DNA of 57,438 bases from Streptomyces sp. NTH33 (GTDB taxonomy: Bacteria > Actinomycetota > Actinomycetes > Streptomycetales > Streptomycetaceae): NCBI RefSeq assembly GCF_003236365.1, contig NZ_POTZ01000002.1, positions 1 to 57,438 on the forward strand. Reading direction: 5' to 3'. The translations under genes were made by a program, and so were the position numbers. Positions 45,240 through 54,906 of the stretch are shown here, in pieces. Under the pieces are notes generated by a model. It did not search any database. It was not told the DNA's origin and saw nothing but the letters and a program-made list of their open reading frames with translations. Each line of letters opens with the position of its first letter. Positions within the stretch are counted from its first letter, which is position 1.

Positions 45240-47212
45240 AGGTCTCGGACCAGGGCGCGGTCTCCTACGACACCGGGAAGTTGAGCACGAGCGAACTCAG
45301 CGCACTGCACCACGATCCCGACTACCAGGAAAGCGTCCGCAAGGCCGTCGGCTCCTGGCAGCAGCGCATCGACCAGCTGGTGAAGGCCGTGGGTGACGCC
45401 GACGCGGGGGTCGAGGTCGCCTTCAACGCCGTGGTGGTCGACTCCGACACGACGGACGGCACCACCAACGGTTTCAACGGCAAGGCCCAGGGCGACATCG
45501 AGAAGTACGAGGCGCAGGAAGCCGAGGACATCGCCAAGCGGATCACGAACGGTGAGAAGGTGTCCGCCGCCGATCTCGCCGAACTGCAGCGTGCCCTGCG
45601 GGACAACTCAGGCGACAAGGCGTTCAGCCAGACCTTCCTCAACGGGTTGGGGCCGGACGGGGTGATCAAGTTCACCAACGAGTTGAACCATCTTGCCTTC
45701 GACTCCGACAAGAGCCACAAGAATGTGTACATGGACCTGCAGGGCGGGCTCGCCAACACCGTCGCGAAGGCCACCCAAGTGCCGGGCTCCGTTGCTGACA
45801 TGCCTCCGGGGTCCTCAAAGTTCAAGGCCTGGCTGGCCAGCGACGACGGACGGTTCTACCGGGAGTGGACGCAGGGCCTGGAAAAGTACGGCACCAAGAA
45901 TTACGGGTCCAACACGAACCCGTTGTACGGTTACCAGTCGTTCGTCGGCATGATGGAGCACAGTGACGTCAAGTACGACGACCAGTTCCTGTGCCAGATG
46001 GGTGATGACCTGATCGCGGCCGAGAAGAAGGTGCCCGGCATCTTCACCACGTGGGGTCCCGGCCACAAAGGAATCCAAGCAGACGCGCTCGACGGTCTTC
46101 TCGGCGTCATGAGTAAGAATCCCGACGCTGCCACAGCCTTCTTCGACCCGAAGGGCAACGGCGCCGGCGCTGATCACGTCGACAACGATCACCTGCACTA
46201 CCTCCTCGGCAGTGGAGACGGCACACGGGACTGGCCGAAGCATGTGGGCACTGGCTATTCGGTGACCGTTTTCGAGAACCCATTCAGCAAGGCCGGACTG
46301 GGCCTGGCCCTGGAAGCCGCGGCTACGGGGCACCCCCCGCTCGTCGGCGGGCGGGACCCGTGGCCGGAGGCTGTTCACAACTCCGCGCAAGCCCGCGTCA
46401 TGTCAGGCATCATCGGCCAGCTCGCGCCAACCTCGGGTACTGACGCGCCCGTGTCTCCGATGCTACGGCAGCCGATTGCCGCAGCATTGGGCGAGTACGC
46501 GTCGGATACACATCAGACCCTGGCCGGAGTCGACGTAGATTACGTGAGAGCTTCAGGCGACAAGGGTCACTTCGTCGACGCGCACGGAGCACACTTGGCG
46601 GCTGATCCAAAAGAGCTCGTTCAGGTCATGCGTGGGCTGTCTGAGGATCCCGAAGCCTTTGCAACTCTTCAGAAGGCAGAGGACCGCCACATCAACTATG
46701 AGCTGGACAAGCTACCGCAGGGCGCCCTCAATCATGACCTCGAGCGCAAATTCGAGAACTTCGGGGCTGTTCGCGGTACCTATGCTGCAATACAAGAGGA
46801 TGTTATCAACGACATCCGCACGGAGAAACATGCGGAAGCCGACTGGAAGGCGAAAGTCGCTTATCACGTTGTTGGTGGGGCCCTCACTCCTCTTTATTTC
46901 ACCACAGGGGGTGTGGCAATTGCTTATGGTGACGCTTTGCAGCGCGGAGTCGATATGGTCACCTGGGAAATGTCCAACCAATGGAAAGCGCAGGCGGACG
47001 CCGAGGCGAATGCCAAAGTTGCTGATATATTCCTTTCTGCGAATAAACACATGCCGCTGCTGATCAACGGCTGGGCCGAAGGGAGATCCGACGTCGACAT
47101 GAACAATCAGAACGCAAAGGGCCGGGTGCAGGATCTCACGACGGCGGCTCTCCAGGGGCACGACAGAGGTGTCGGTACAGCAGAGAAATACCTGGCAGAC
47201 ACGTCGAACTGA
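45236..47212 (+). CDS. Large ESX-cassette protein (DUF6571-like)
   Basis: The 658-aa protein resembles large Streptomyces proteins encoded next to WXG proteins (DUF6571-like, from memory), but lacks their usual N-terminal WXG/LXG segment. It is mostly helical, without signal peptide. Residues about 120-400 include Gly-Pro-Asp-Gly-Val-Ile-Lys-Phe and Asp-Asp-Gln-Phe-Leu. Residues about 405-495 are paralogous to part of the next gene product. A weakly hydrophobic stretch, Pro-Leu-Tyr-Phe-Thr-Thr-Gly-Gly-Val-Ala-Ile-Ala, lies near 555. Codon use turns AT-richer after about 46,400, implying recombination. It may be a secreted effector; no nuclease, NADase or other toxin motif is recognised. Confidence 0.75.
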   Translation: MKVSDQGAVSYDTGKLSTSELSALHHDPDYQESVRKAVGSWQQRIDQLVKAVGDADAGVEVAFNAVVVDSDTTDGTTNGFNGKAQGDIEKYEAQEAEDIAKRITNGEKVSAADLAELQRALRDNSGDKAFSQTFLNGLGPDGVIKFTNELNHLAFDSDKSHKNVYMDLQGGLANTVAKATQVPGSVADMPPGSSKFKAWLASDDGRFYREWTQGLEKYGTKNYGSNTNPLYGYQSFVGMMEHSDVKYDDQFLCQMGDDLIAAEKKVPGIFTTWGPGHKGIQADALDGLLGVMSKNPDAATAFFDPKGNGAGADHVDNDHLHYLLGSGDGTRDWPKHVGTGYSVTVFENPFSKAGLGLALEAAATGHPPLVGGRDPWPEAVHNSAQARVMSGIIGQLAPTSGTDAPVSPMLRQPIAAALGEYASDTHQTLAGVDVDYVRASGDKGHFVDAHGAHLAADPKELVQVMRGLSEDPEAFATLQKAEDRHINYELDKLPQGALNHDLERKFENFGAVRGTYAAIQEDVINDIRTEKHAEADWKAKVAYHVVGGALTPLYFTTGGVAIAYGDALQRGVDMVTWEMSNQWKAQADAEANAKVADIFLSANKHMPLLINGWAEGRSDVDMNNQNAKGRVQDLTTAALQGHDRGVGTAEKYLADTSN

Positions 47213-47272
47213 CCTCGCAGACACATCGGCTTGAACTGATCATCTATTCTCTAGACAGCGACGAGGAAAACC

Positions 47273-48277
47273 ATGGCTCAACAGACACCACAGTCATTCA
47301 GGCGGATCCCCTTGAATCTTGCCGCCGGTGTCGTCTGCCTCCTGGTTGCGGTCGGCGGTGTCGGAACATGGTTGTACGTTGACTCGGTCGGCGGGGGCAG
47401 CGACTGCAGGGACCTCCTGGACGACAACCGGGTGCGGAAGGCCCTGGGGGCTGAATACCGGCAGGGTCTCACTTGTGCGCAGCTGGGAACTGCCATCAAA
47501 CGAGTAACCACGGGATTCACGGCCGGTGAGCATTCCCTAAAGCAGGCGCAGTCGATGCAGAATATGCTGGCGGTGATGAGTGACCGGACCAGCGAGAAAT
47601 CTGGTGAAATCGATGCCGACCTGGCCCTCCCTTTTTCACAGGCGCTGGCCGACTATGCGGCGGACGTGGATCAGATACTCACTTCGGTGAATATTGACTA
47701 CATACGCAGGGACACATCATCGACATCTCCATGGCAGGACGAGGATGGTGTGCATATGTCGGTGTCGGTGGAATCCATGCGCCAGGTGATCCGTGCGATC
47801 TCCGGAAATCCTGTCGCCTATGCCACAGTGCGTGACTCCATTACGCGGGAAATCGCTGATCAGTTCGCAGAGACACCCCATGCTGCTGGAAAGGGTGGAC
47901 TGTCCCTTCTTTCCAAGCTCTCCGCAAGAGTGTTGGGCACCCTCGACGCCGTGGCCGAGAAAGCACGGGAGGGAGGAGGTGATGCCAAGAGTTGGGACCG
48001 CGACGTCCTCGCGCACCTGACGAAGAACGCAGCGATCGTGCCCGCGTACAGCAAAGATCCTGCTGGCCACCTTGTCGCGTCCTGGAAGCAAAAACTTCGG
48101 ACCGACAGCAGCTCACGCGGCGCGCTCGAGCTTTTCGAAGCCCAAGGTACGGAGATGGTCCGGACCTGGAGTGCGGGTCTGGGTCTTGGACAGGAACTCT
48201 CGGACTCCTTGATGAACGACTCACGCAACAGTGCACATTACGGTCACAGCAGCGCGCTTCGCCAGCTCGACGAGTGA
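47273..48277 (+). CDS. Membrane-anchored paralogue of the large ESX-cassette protein
   Basis: The 334-aa protein has a cytoplasmic tail of about 13 residues, one transmembrane helix (about 14-37), and an external helical domain. Residues about 115-195 (Ala-Leu-Ala-Asp-Tyr-Ala-Ala-Asp, Asn-Ile-Asp-Tyr-Ile-Arg, Arg-Gln-Val-Ile-Arg-Ala-Ile-Ser, Ala-Tyr-Ala-Thr-Val) align with residues about 405-495 of the upstream 658-aa protein (Ala-Leu-Gly-Glu-Tyr-Ala-Ser-Asp, Asp-Val-Asp-Tyr-Val-Arg, Val-Gln-Val-Met-Arg-Gly-Leu-Ser, Ala-Phe-Ala-Thr-Leu). It has no known family. It could anchor, chaperone or neutralise the upstream protein; that is inference. GACGAGG precedes the ATG, and a strong terminator ends the unit. 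Confidence 0.75.
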   Translation: MAQQTPQSFRRIPLNLAAGVVCLLVAVGGVGTWLYVDSVGGGSDCRDLLDDNRVRKALGAEYRQGLTCAQLGTAIKRVTTGFTAGEHSLKQAQSMQNMLAVMSDRTSEKSGEIDADLALPFSQALADYAADVDQILTSVNIDYIRRDTSSTSPWQDEDGVHMSVSVESMRQVIRAISGNPVAYATVRDSITREIADQFAETPHAAGKGGLSLLSKLSARVLGTLDAVAEKAREGGGDAKSWDRDVLAHLTKNAAIVPAYSKDPAGHLVASWKQKLRTDSSSRGALELFEAQGTEMVRTWSAGLGLGQELSDSLMNDSRNSAHYGHSSALRQLDE

Positions 48278-48288
48278 GTCTGAAACCG

Positions 48289-48330
48289 CCGGGCGGCGGG
48301 AATATAAGCGCCGCCCGGCCGGATTTTTCG
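48289..48330 (+). terminator. Terminator of the ESX-like cassette
   Basis: CCGGGCGGCG (48289-48298) pairs with CGCCGCCCGG (48309-48318), followed by ATTTTTCG. It separates the cassette from the 170-aa gene. Confidence 0.88.
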
Positions 48331-48449
48331 TGCTGTCCACGGTCCGTGCCATTTGCCTCAAGGGTCCGGGGACGCCTCTCACGGACTTCGGCCGTAGCTC
48401 AAGGCGGCAGATCTTGTAGCAGCAATCTGATCCCTCATAGGTGGAATCC

Positions 48450-48962
48450 ATGGGACTGCTCGACAAGCTGACCGGAACCAAGCACCCCGCCCGCGGTGTC
48501 GTGCCAGGACCGGCCGAGGAGGTGCGGGCAGTTCTGCTCGGCCTCAACCGGCCCGATGTGCCGTACCTCGTCCGCGACGGCACCGCGGATGGCGCAGACC
48601 TGGTTGCGGAGTGGCGGATGACGGAGCCTGCCTGGCAGACCCTGTTCATCGAGTCCCAGCTGACTCGCGCTGTCCGGATCAGGATGCGCTTGGTCCAGGA
48701 GGTCCGCGAGGTCCGCGCCATTGAGGAGCAATGGGAGGTGCCCCGGGTCGGGAATCCGCCGCGACTTGCGACTTCGTCGCAGTACTCGCGCGGACCCGAC
48801 AGGACCATCTCACGTCACTGGACGATCGATCGCGGGGAGAGCGGCCGCCTCGAAGCGACGGAGACTTTCCGCTTCGACGCCGCGGAGCTGCGGAACCCCT
48901 TGCGGGACGCCGTCCTCAAGTCGGGCTGGATCTGGCGCGGACTGGTCTTCGGCAAGTTGTGA
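48450..48962 (+). CDS. Conserved Streptomyces protein of unknown function, 170 aa
   Basis: The protein begins Met-Gly-Leu-Leu-Asp-Lys-Leu-Thr-Gly-Thr-Lys and ends Gly-Trp-Ile-Trp-Arg-Gly-Leu-Val-Phe-Gly-Lys-Leu. It is beta-rich, with no signal peptide or membrane segment. I recall similar proteins in other streptomycetes but no function. ATG at 48450 follows AGGTGG; a GTG three codons upstream is possible. It is behind a terminator and so has its own promoter. The 166 bases after it (48963-49128) contain no gene that I can support. Confidence 0.7.
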   Translation: MGLLDKLTGTKHPARGVVPGPAEEVRAVLLGLNRPDVPYLVRDGTADGADLVAEWRMTEPAWQTLFIESQLTRAVRIRMRLVQEVREVRAIEEQWEVPRVGNPPRLATSSQYSRGPDRTISRHWTIDRGESGRLEATETFRFDAAELRNPLRDAVLKSGWIWRGLVFGKL

Positions 48963-49128
48963 GGCCGACCGGACCGGCACGCGGACCACGCGCCGCTCGT
49001 GCTGGACGCCGCCGGCCGGCTCCACACGATGCTGGATGGCGTCACTCGGGGATGTGGCTGGTGGACAACGACAGTCGGCTGCATGGGAGTTGATCACACG
49101 GAACGTTACTTTGTGCCATGCTTTGCCC

Positions 49129-49932
49129 ATGGCTGACTCAAGCGACCTGGTCGGCAGGCTGCAGACCGATCGGCCCCACTCGGCGCGTGTGTGGAACTAC
49201 CTTCTCGGCGGGAAGGACCACTACCCGGCGGACGGCGAGGTCGGTGACGCGATCCTCCGGGCGTTTCCCGAAATCGCGGCCATCGCGCGGCTGCAGCGGA
49301 GCTTCCTGGTGCGAGCGGTGCGGTTCCTGACGCGCGAGGCCGGGATCCGTCAGTTCCTCGACATCGGTACCGGGCTGCCCACCGCCAACAACACCCACGA
49401 GGTCGCCCAGGGCATCGCACCCCAAAGCAAGGTCGTCTACGTGGACAACGACCCGCTCGTCCTGGCCCACGCCGATGCGCTGTTGCGCAGTACGCCGGAA
49501 GGAGAGTGTGTCTACCTCGACGCCGATGTGCGCGATCCGCAGAAGATCCTCGCTCAGGCGGCGCGCACGCTGGACTTCGACCGGCCCGTCGGCCTGATCC
49601 TGCTCGGCATCATGGGGCAGCTCCCGGACGACGAGCAGCCCGAGCGGATCGTGGCCGAGCTGGTCGATGCCCTGCCGCGGGGCAGTTACGTGGCCCTGAG
49701 CGACGGCACGGACACCAGCGAGAAGCTCAAGACGGCCATCGAGGCGTACAACGCCCAGTCCGCCAACTCGTACCATCTGCGCTCGCCCGAGCACATCGGG
49801 AGCTTCTTGCAGGGGCTGCGCCTGATCGAGCCGGGCCTGGTCCGGTCCGCCGACTGGCGTCCGGACCCGGGCACGGCGGACATCGCTCACGAGCAGGGCC
49901 ACGCCGTCGGGGCGGTGGGCCTGAAGGAGTAG
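49129..49932 (+). CDS. DUF574 SAM-dependent methyltransferase
   Basis: The 267-aa protein belongs to the actinomycete DUF574 (methyltransf_19) family. It has Arg-Val-Trp-Asn-Tyr-Leu-Leu-Gly-Gly-Lys-Asp-His-Tyr near residue 20, the SAM motif Phe-Leu-Asp-Ile-Gly-Thr-Gly-Leu-Pro-Thr at about 76-85, and Val-Tyr-Val-Asp-Asn-Asp-Pro. Members are abundant in Streptomyces and often neighbour WhiJ-type regulators and DUF397 proteins; decayed members of both lie at 54199-54902. Target unknown. ATG at 49129; the frame is open further upstream without family similarity. Confidence 0.85.
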   Translation: MADSSDLVGRLQTDRPHSARVWNYLLGGKDHYPADGEVGDAILRAFPEIAAIARLQRSFLVRAVRFLTREAGIRQFLDIGTGLPTANNTHEVAQGIAPQSKVVYVDNDPLVLAHADALLRSTPEGECVYLDADVRDPQKILAQAARTLDFDRPVGLILLGIMGQLPDDEQPERIVAELVDALPRGSYVALSDGTDTSEKLKTAIEAYNAQSANSYHLRSPEHIGSFLQGLRLIEPGLVRSADWRPDPGTADIAHEQGHAVGAVGLKE

Positions 49933-50039
49933 GAGCTCCTGCCTTTCACTGAGCAACGCTTCCGTTGTAGCCGCTCCGTGCTGTTCGGCGGTAGGCCCCG
50001 CTTCCCGGTGTGCGGGCGTGTCGTGCCCGCGCGCCGGTG

Positions 50040-50735
50040 TCAGGGGGTCAGGCGCAGTGCCTGGAGCACGCCGGGGCTCAGGGCGACGTCGTTGACGTCG
50101 GACGCCACCGCGTGGCCGTTCTCGACCCGGTACGCGCCCTGTGCCGTGTTGACCAGGGTGAAGCGTTCGCCGTCCAGTGTGCCGAGCAGCAGGACGTACT
50201 CCTTTCCCGCGGTGAGGTCGGCCGTCTCGGAGCTGAAACCGGGAGTCGGGTAGAGGACTTCGATGCTCCGGTCGGAGGAGTCGCCCCCCTTGGCGGTTGC
50301 CGTCACCTGAGCCGTGGCGACGGTCATGACGATGCCGTCGACGGGTTCCTCGCGCCCCGCGCTCAGCCGTACCCGGACGATCAGGTCCGCCACGTTCTCC
50401 AGCTCGGCGGTCGTTCCGTAATCCGGCTCGTCCGCGAGCTGTTCTACGCCCTCGGGGGCCTTCGGGGCGTCGAGGGCGAAGAAGACGGACCCCGTGACCA
50501 CCGCGACCACCGCGGCCGCCGTGCAGGCGACGGCGCCCGCGAGGACTCCGCGCCGGGACGTCCCCCGGGGCCTGCGCCCCTCCCGCGTACCGCGCCCCTC
50601 CCGCGCCTCGCGCCGTGTCACGGGCGTGCTTCCGAGCGGAGCGGTCAGTTCCTCGGAGGCGCGCGCCGACAGATTGTCCGGCGCCGTGTCCGGAAGCGGA
50701 TTCGCCCGTGTGACAAGGGATTTGACGTTGATCAT
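50040..50735 (-). CDS. Membrane protein paired with the ECF sigma factor
   Basis: The 231-aa protein has a charged cytoplasmic N-terminus, one transmembrane helix (about residues 65-90) and an extracytoplasmic beta-rich domain with Gly-Lys-Glu-Tyr-Val-Leu-Leu-Leu-Gly. It starts with ATGA overlap at the sigma stop, so it is co-translated with it. Position and topology suggest an anti-sigma or sensor partner, but I see no clear zinc anti-sigma (His-x3-Cys-x2-Cys) motif. The C-terminal part resembles secreted proteins that follow similar sigma factors in streptomycetes. Confidence 0.75.
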   Translation of the reverse strand: MINVKSLVTRANPLPDTAPDNLSARASEELTAPLGSTPVTRREAREGRGTREGRRPRGTSRRGVLAGAVACTAAAVVAVVTGSVFFALDAPKAPEGVEQLADEPDYGTTAELENVADLIVRVRLSAGREEPVDGIVMTVATAQVTATAKGGDSSDRSIEVLYPTPGFSSETADLTAGKEYVLLLGTLDGERFTLVNTAQGAYRVENGHAVASDVNDVALSPGVLQALRLTP

Positions 50736-51190
50736 GACGACTCCTCGGGTGAGCCCTCGCGTGCGAGGTGGGCGGGTGAGGTGTAGGTGCCGCGGAACGC
50801 CTCCCGGGCGCGGTGCAGCCGGACCCAGACCGCCGGCGCACTGCATCCGAGGACCTCGGCCGTTTCGGACGTGCTGAGTCCGTCCCAGTAGCGCAGGAGC
50901 AGTACGTCCCGGTGCCGTACGGGAAGCCGTTCCAGGGTCTCGAGGACCGCGGAGTCCTCCCCGGAAGCGGGAGCGCGGTCCAGCTCGTCGGTGATGCGCC
51001 GGTGGAGCTCGGTCAGCCGGGCCGTCGCCCGGTGGTGGTTGCTCAGCAGGTTCCGTGCGGTGACGAACAGCCAGCCGGTGCTCACCTCCTCGCCGCCGAG
51101 GGTGCGTTCCCACGCGATCCGGAAGACCTCGGCCGTCAGCTCCTCCGCCGTGCCGCGGTCACCGACGCGCCGGTGCACGAAGGCGGACAC
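50732..51190 (-). CDS. ECF-type RNA polymerase sigma factor, possibly frameshifted at the start
   Basis: The 152-aa open frame has region 2 (Ala-Glu-Glu-Leu-Thr-Ala-Glu-Val-Phe-Arg-Ile-Ala-Trp-Glu-Arg) and region 4 (Leu-Pro-Val-Arg-His-Arg-Asp-Val-Leu-Leu-Leu-Arg-Tyr-Trp, then a helix-turn-helix). The frame-internal GTG at 51190 omits region 2.1. Upstream in the same frame lies Arg-Phe-Thr-Ala-Leu-Tyr-Thr-Arg-Asp-His-Pro-Arg, clearly part of the domain, but with no start codon. A good start, GTG at 51269 with GGGGGG, joins it only if one base is removed from the C4 run at 51238-51241. The gene overlaps the downstream membrane protein by four bases. Confidence 0.75.
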   Translation of the reverse strand: MSAFVHRRVGDRGTAEELTAEVFRIAWERTLGGEEVSTGWLFVTARNLLSNHHRATARLTELHRRITDELDRAPASGEDSAVLETLERLPVRHRDVLLLRYWDGLSTSETAEVLGCSAPAVWVRLHRAREAFRGTYTSPAHLAREGSPEESS

Positions 51191-51390
51191 GCGCGGATGG
51201 TCACGGGTGTAGAGGGCCGTGAACCGTGCGGCGCGCTCCCCGGTCGATCGCGGTCTGGATGTCGTTCACACCCCCCACATGTCATGAGCCCGGCACTTCC
51301 TTGCACCACACCTTCCGGTGCCGACTGTCTCGCGTCGGTCGTTGTCGCTACGGTGAGGCGGCAGTTGGAGCGGGGTGGGAAGCGGTGGGG

Positions 51391-52032
51391 ATGAGGACGG
51401 ACCGGTCTGAGCGGCGGCGGGAAGCACGGCGGGAGCGCCGTGAGCGGGTCGAGAGGCTCGCCGAGACGATGGTGGCGCCGGAGGTGCCGCTGGTGTGGGG
51501 GGCCGGGTGGGGCGCAAGGGCGACGGCGGCGGTCTGGTGCGTCGTGTTCGTGGTACTGGCTGATCTCCCCGCCGGGGCGAGCCTGGCGCATCCGCAGCCG
51601 GGTCCCCTGATCTCCGCGCTGTGGTCCTCCCTGATCGTCGGCTGGCTGTGCAGCTGGCTGGCGCTGTGGCGGATCACCGCCGACCGGGACGGCGTGTACA
51701 TACGCCGCCTGTGGTCCACACGGTTCCTGTCGTGGTCGACGATCAGCCGTGTGGAGATGCGGCACGACGGGCAGCTGGAGTTCTTCGGTCCGGAGAGACC
51801 GGGGAAAGAGCCCATGGTCGGGCTGTTCTCGCCGCCCTGGTTGAGCCGCGTCGTCCGTCGTTCCGGCAGGAGAGGTCTGGCGGCGGCCGACACGCTGACC
51901 GCCATGGCCCGGCACAGTCACCTGCGTCCCACCGCGCAGGCCGAACGTGCGCTGATCGGCTCAGGACTCGCCCGCTGGGCGGTCGCCCTGGCCGCTGGGC
52001 TGTACGTCGCGGCCGCATTCCTGCACCGCTGA
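51391..52032 (+). CDS. PH-domain-type membrane protein
   Basis: The 213-aa protein has an Arg/Glu-rich N-terminus (residues 1-25), two transmembrane helices (about 45-65 and 78-98), then a bacterial PH-like segment (Arg-Asp-Gly-Val-Tyr-Ile-Arg-Arg-Leu-Trp, Ile-Ser-Arg-Val-Glu-Met) and a last hydrophobic helix. Function unknown. ATG at 51391 or GTG at 51385 may be the start. It is divergent from the sigma gene. Confidence 0.72.
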   Translation: MRTDRSERRREARRERRERVERLAETMVAPEVPLVWGAGWGARATAAVWCVVFVVLADLPAGASLAHPQPGPLISALWSSLIVGWLCSWLALWRITADRDGVYIRRLWSTRFLSWSTISRVEMRHDGQLEFFGPERPGKEPMVGLFSPPWLSRVVRRSGRRGLAAADTLTAMARHSHLRPTAQAERALIGSGLARWAVALAAGLYVAAAFLHR

Positions 52033-52089
52033 CACACCTGCCCGTGTCCACCTCTCCAGCACCCTCTCGGCAGCGAGGAATGTGAAGGC

Positions 52090-52428
52090 GTGAATCCCTA
52101 TCTGAACTGGACCATGCTGATGGTCTTCACCGTGTTCTGGCTCCCGCTGGTCGCGGCCCAGAGCGTCGGCCGGACTCCGTCCTGGCTGCGCCGCAGACAG
52201 CGCGGTCCCGTTCGGCTGTTCGGTGTGGCGGGCCTCGTGCTGTACGCGGGCGTACTGGTCAACACGATCCCGCGGCTGGCCCGTGCCGACGCCGACACGC
52301 TGACCTCCACCTCGTACATCGGCAGTGCTCTGATTTTCGTGTACGTGGCCCTGCTCGTCGTCCACGCCGTCCTTGCCGGCAAGGCCCGGGACGAGTCGCG
52401 CCGAGGGGCGGGACCGTCGGGGACGTGA
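52090..52428 (+). CDS. Small three-helix membrane protein
   Basis: The 112-aa protein has three hydrophobic helices (about 7-24, 42-58, 75-94) and short charged loops. I do not recognise a family. GTG at 52090. It follows the PH-domain protein by 57 bases, so it is probably co-transcribed. From 52429 to 52711 there is no gene; a TTGACA at 52571-52576 may belong to the gdhA promoter, but no convincing -10 follows. Confidence 0.7.
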   Translation: MNPYLNWTMLMVFTVFWLPLVAAQSVGRTPSWLRRRQRGPVRLFGVAGLVLYAGVLVNTIPRLARADADTLTSTSYIGSALIFVYVALLVVHAVLAGKARDESRRGAGPSGT

Positions 52429-52591
52429 CGTAGTCGTCCTCGTCACACCTTTGCCTCCGGCGGCCGTCAGGGGCGTTCAGCGCCGTACTCTTGGCGGTGG
52501 TTTGTCCCCATGTCTGTGGTTAGGTCGTCTCGCATGGTGGAATCCTGGTGATCGATCACTGGTCAGTACATTGACACAGGAGTAACACTGA

Positions 52592-54067
<1,476 letters not shown>

Positions 54068-54198
54068 CCGCTTCACCTCTTGGGGCAGCCCCTGGTCGGT
54101 ACGGCGAAAGCACGTTCCGGCCAGGGGCGTCGCATTTCCGCTGCTGCGATCCCGACGAGCTCGCGGCGGGAAGGCTCGGGGGACCTGAAGGCAGGTGC

Positions 54199-54717
54199 AT
54201 GGGGAGGAATGGAATGTTCGGGTCATGCCAGGGGAGTACCTGCTGGATGACGCAGGACCCGAGGCGGTCCCGACGCTCCTTTCGGGGGAGGGCCTTCAGG
54301 GAGGACATGAGAAAGGCCCGGTATCCGAAGAAGATCCGGGAGTTGGCGGACGTGGAGGGGCGGGCTGTGGAGATGCTGCTGTACAGCAACCACAACATCC
54401 ATGGCCTGCTGCAGACGGAGGAGTACGCGCGAGCGCTGCTTCGCACCTGGCGTCCGGCCTACTCGCCGGACGAGCTGGAGCTTCAGGTGATGCCGACCGC
54501 CCGCGCGAACCACCCAGGAACGGAGGGCCGCATTCAAATGCTGAAGTTCGCGGACGGTACGGGGATGGGACGTACCGACGGTGACTTCTCCGGCCGCCCG
54601 GTCTCGAACCCCAGGCAGCTCCGCGTCCTCGATCTACGCTATGGCATCATCCGGGCTCAGGCGCTCACGCCAGAGGAATCTCTGGTCTTCATCGAGCAAA
54701 CGCTGGGAGAACTATGA
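54199..54717 (+). pseudogene. Truncated WhiJ-type (HTH/DUF5753) regulator
   Basis: The frame carries fragments of the DUF5753 ligand domain: Arg-Tyr-Pro-Lys-Lys-Ile-Arg-Glu-Leu, Tyr-Ser-Asn-His-Asn-Ile-His-Gly-Leu-Leu-Gln-Thr-Glu-Glu-Tyr-Ala-Arg-Ala, then, after an apparent in-frame deletion of about 80 residues following Ser-Pro-Asp-Glu-Leu, the C-terminal Gln-Val-Met-Pro-Thr-Ala-Arg to Ala-Leu-Thr-Pro-Glu-Glu-Ser-Leu. The N-terminal helix-turn-helix is missing. Intact members are about 280 residues. Probably non-functional, but its stop still overlaps the DUF397 start. Confidence 0.8.
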
Positions 54718-54902
54718 GCACCCCGGAACTCCACTGGTTCAAGAGCAGCTACAGCGACAGCAGCAACGGCAACGACTGCCTCGAAGTCGCCCCCACCCCC
54801 ACCACCATCCACATCCGCGACTCCAAGAACACCAAGGGCCCGCAGCTCGCCCTCGCCCCCGGCGCCTGGGCGCACTTCGTGGCGTACGCCTCGGAAAGCT
54901 GA
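54714..54902 (+). CDS. DUF397 protein
   Basis: The 62-aa protein has the DUF397 signature Trp-Phe-Lys-Ser-Ser-Tyr-Ser, Cys-Leu-Glu-Val-Ala, Ile-x-Ile-Arg-Asp-Ser-Lys-Asn and Trp-x-x-Phe. DUF397 proteins are small partners of WhiJ-type HTH regulators in streptomycete development (BldB-like systems). Its ATG overlaps the upstream stop (ATGA). It appears intact although its regulator partner is decayed. Confidence 0.88.
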   Translation: MSTPELHWFKSSYSDSSNGNDCLEVAPTPTTIHIRDSKNTKGPQLALAPGAWAHFVAYASES

Positions 54903-54906
54903 CCGC

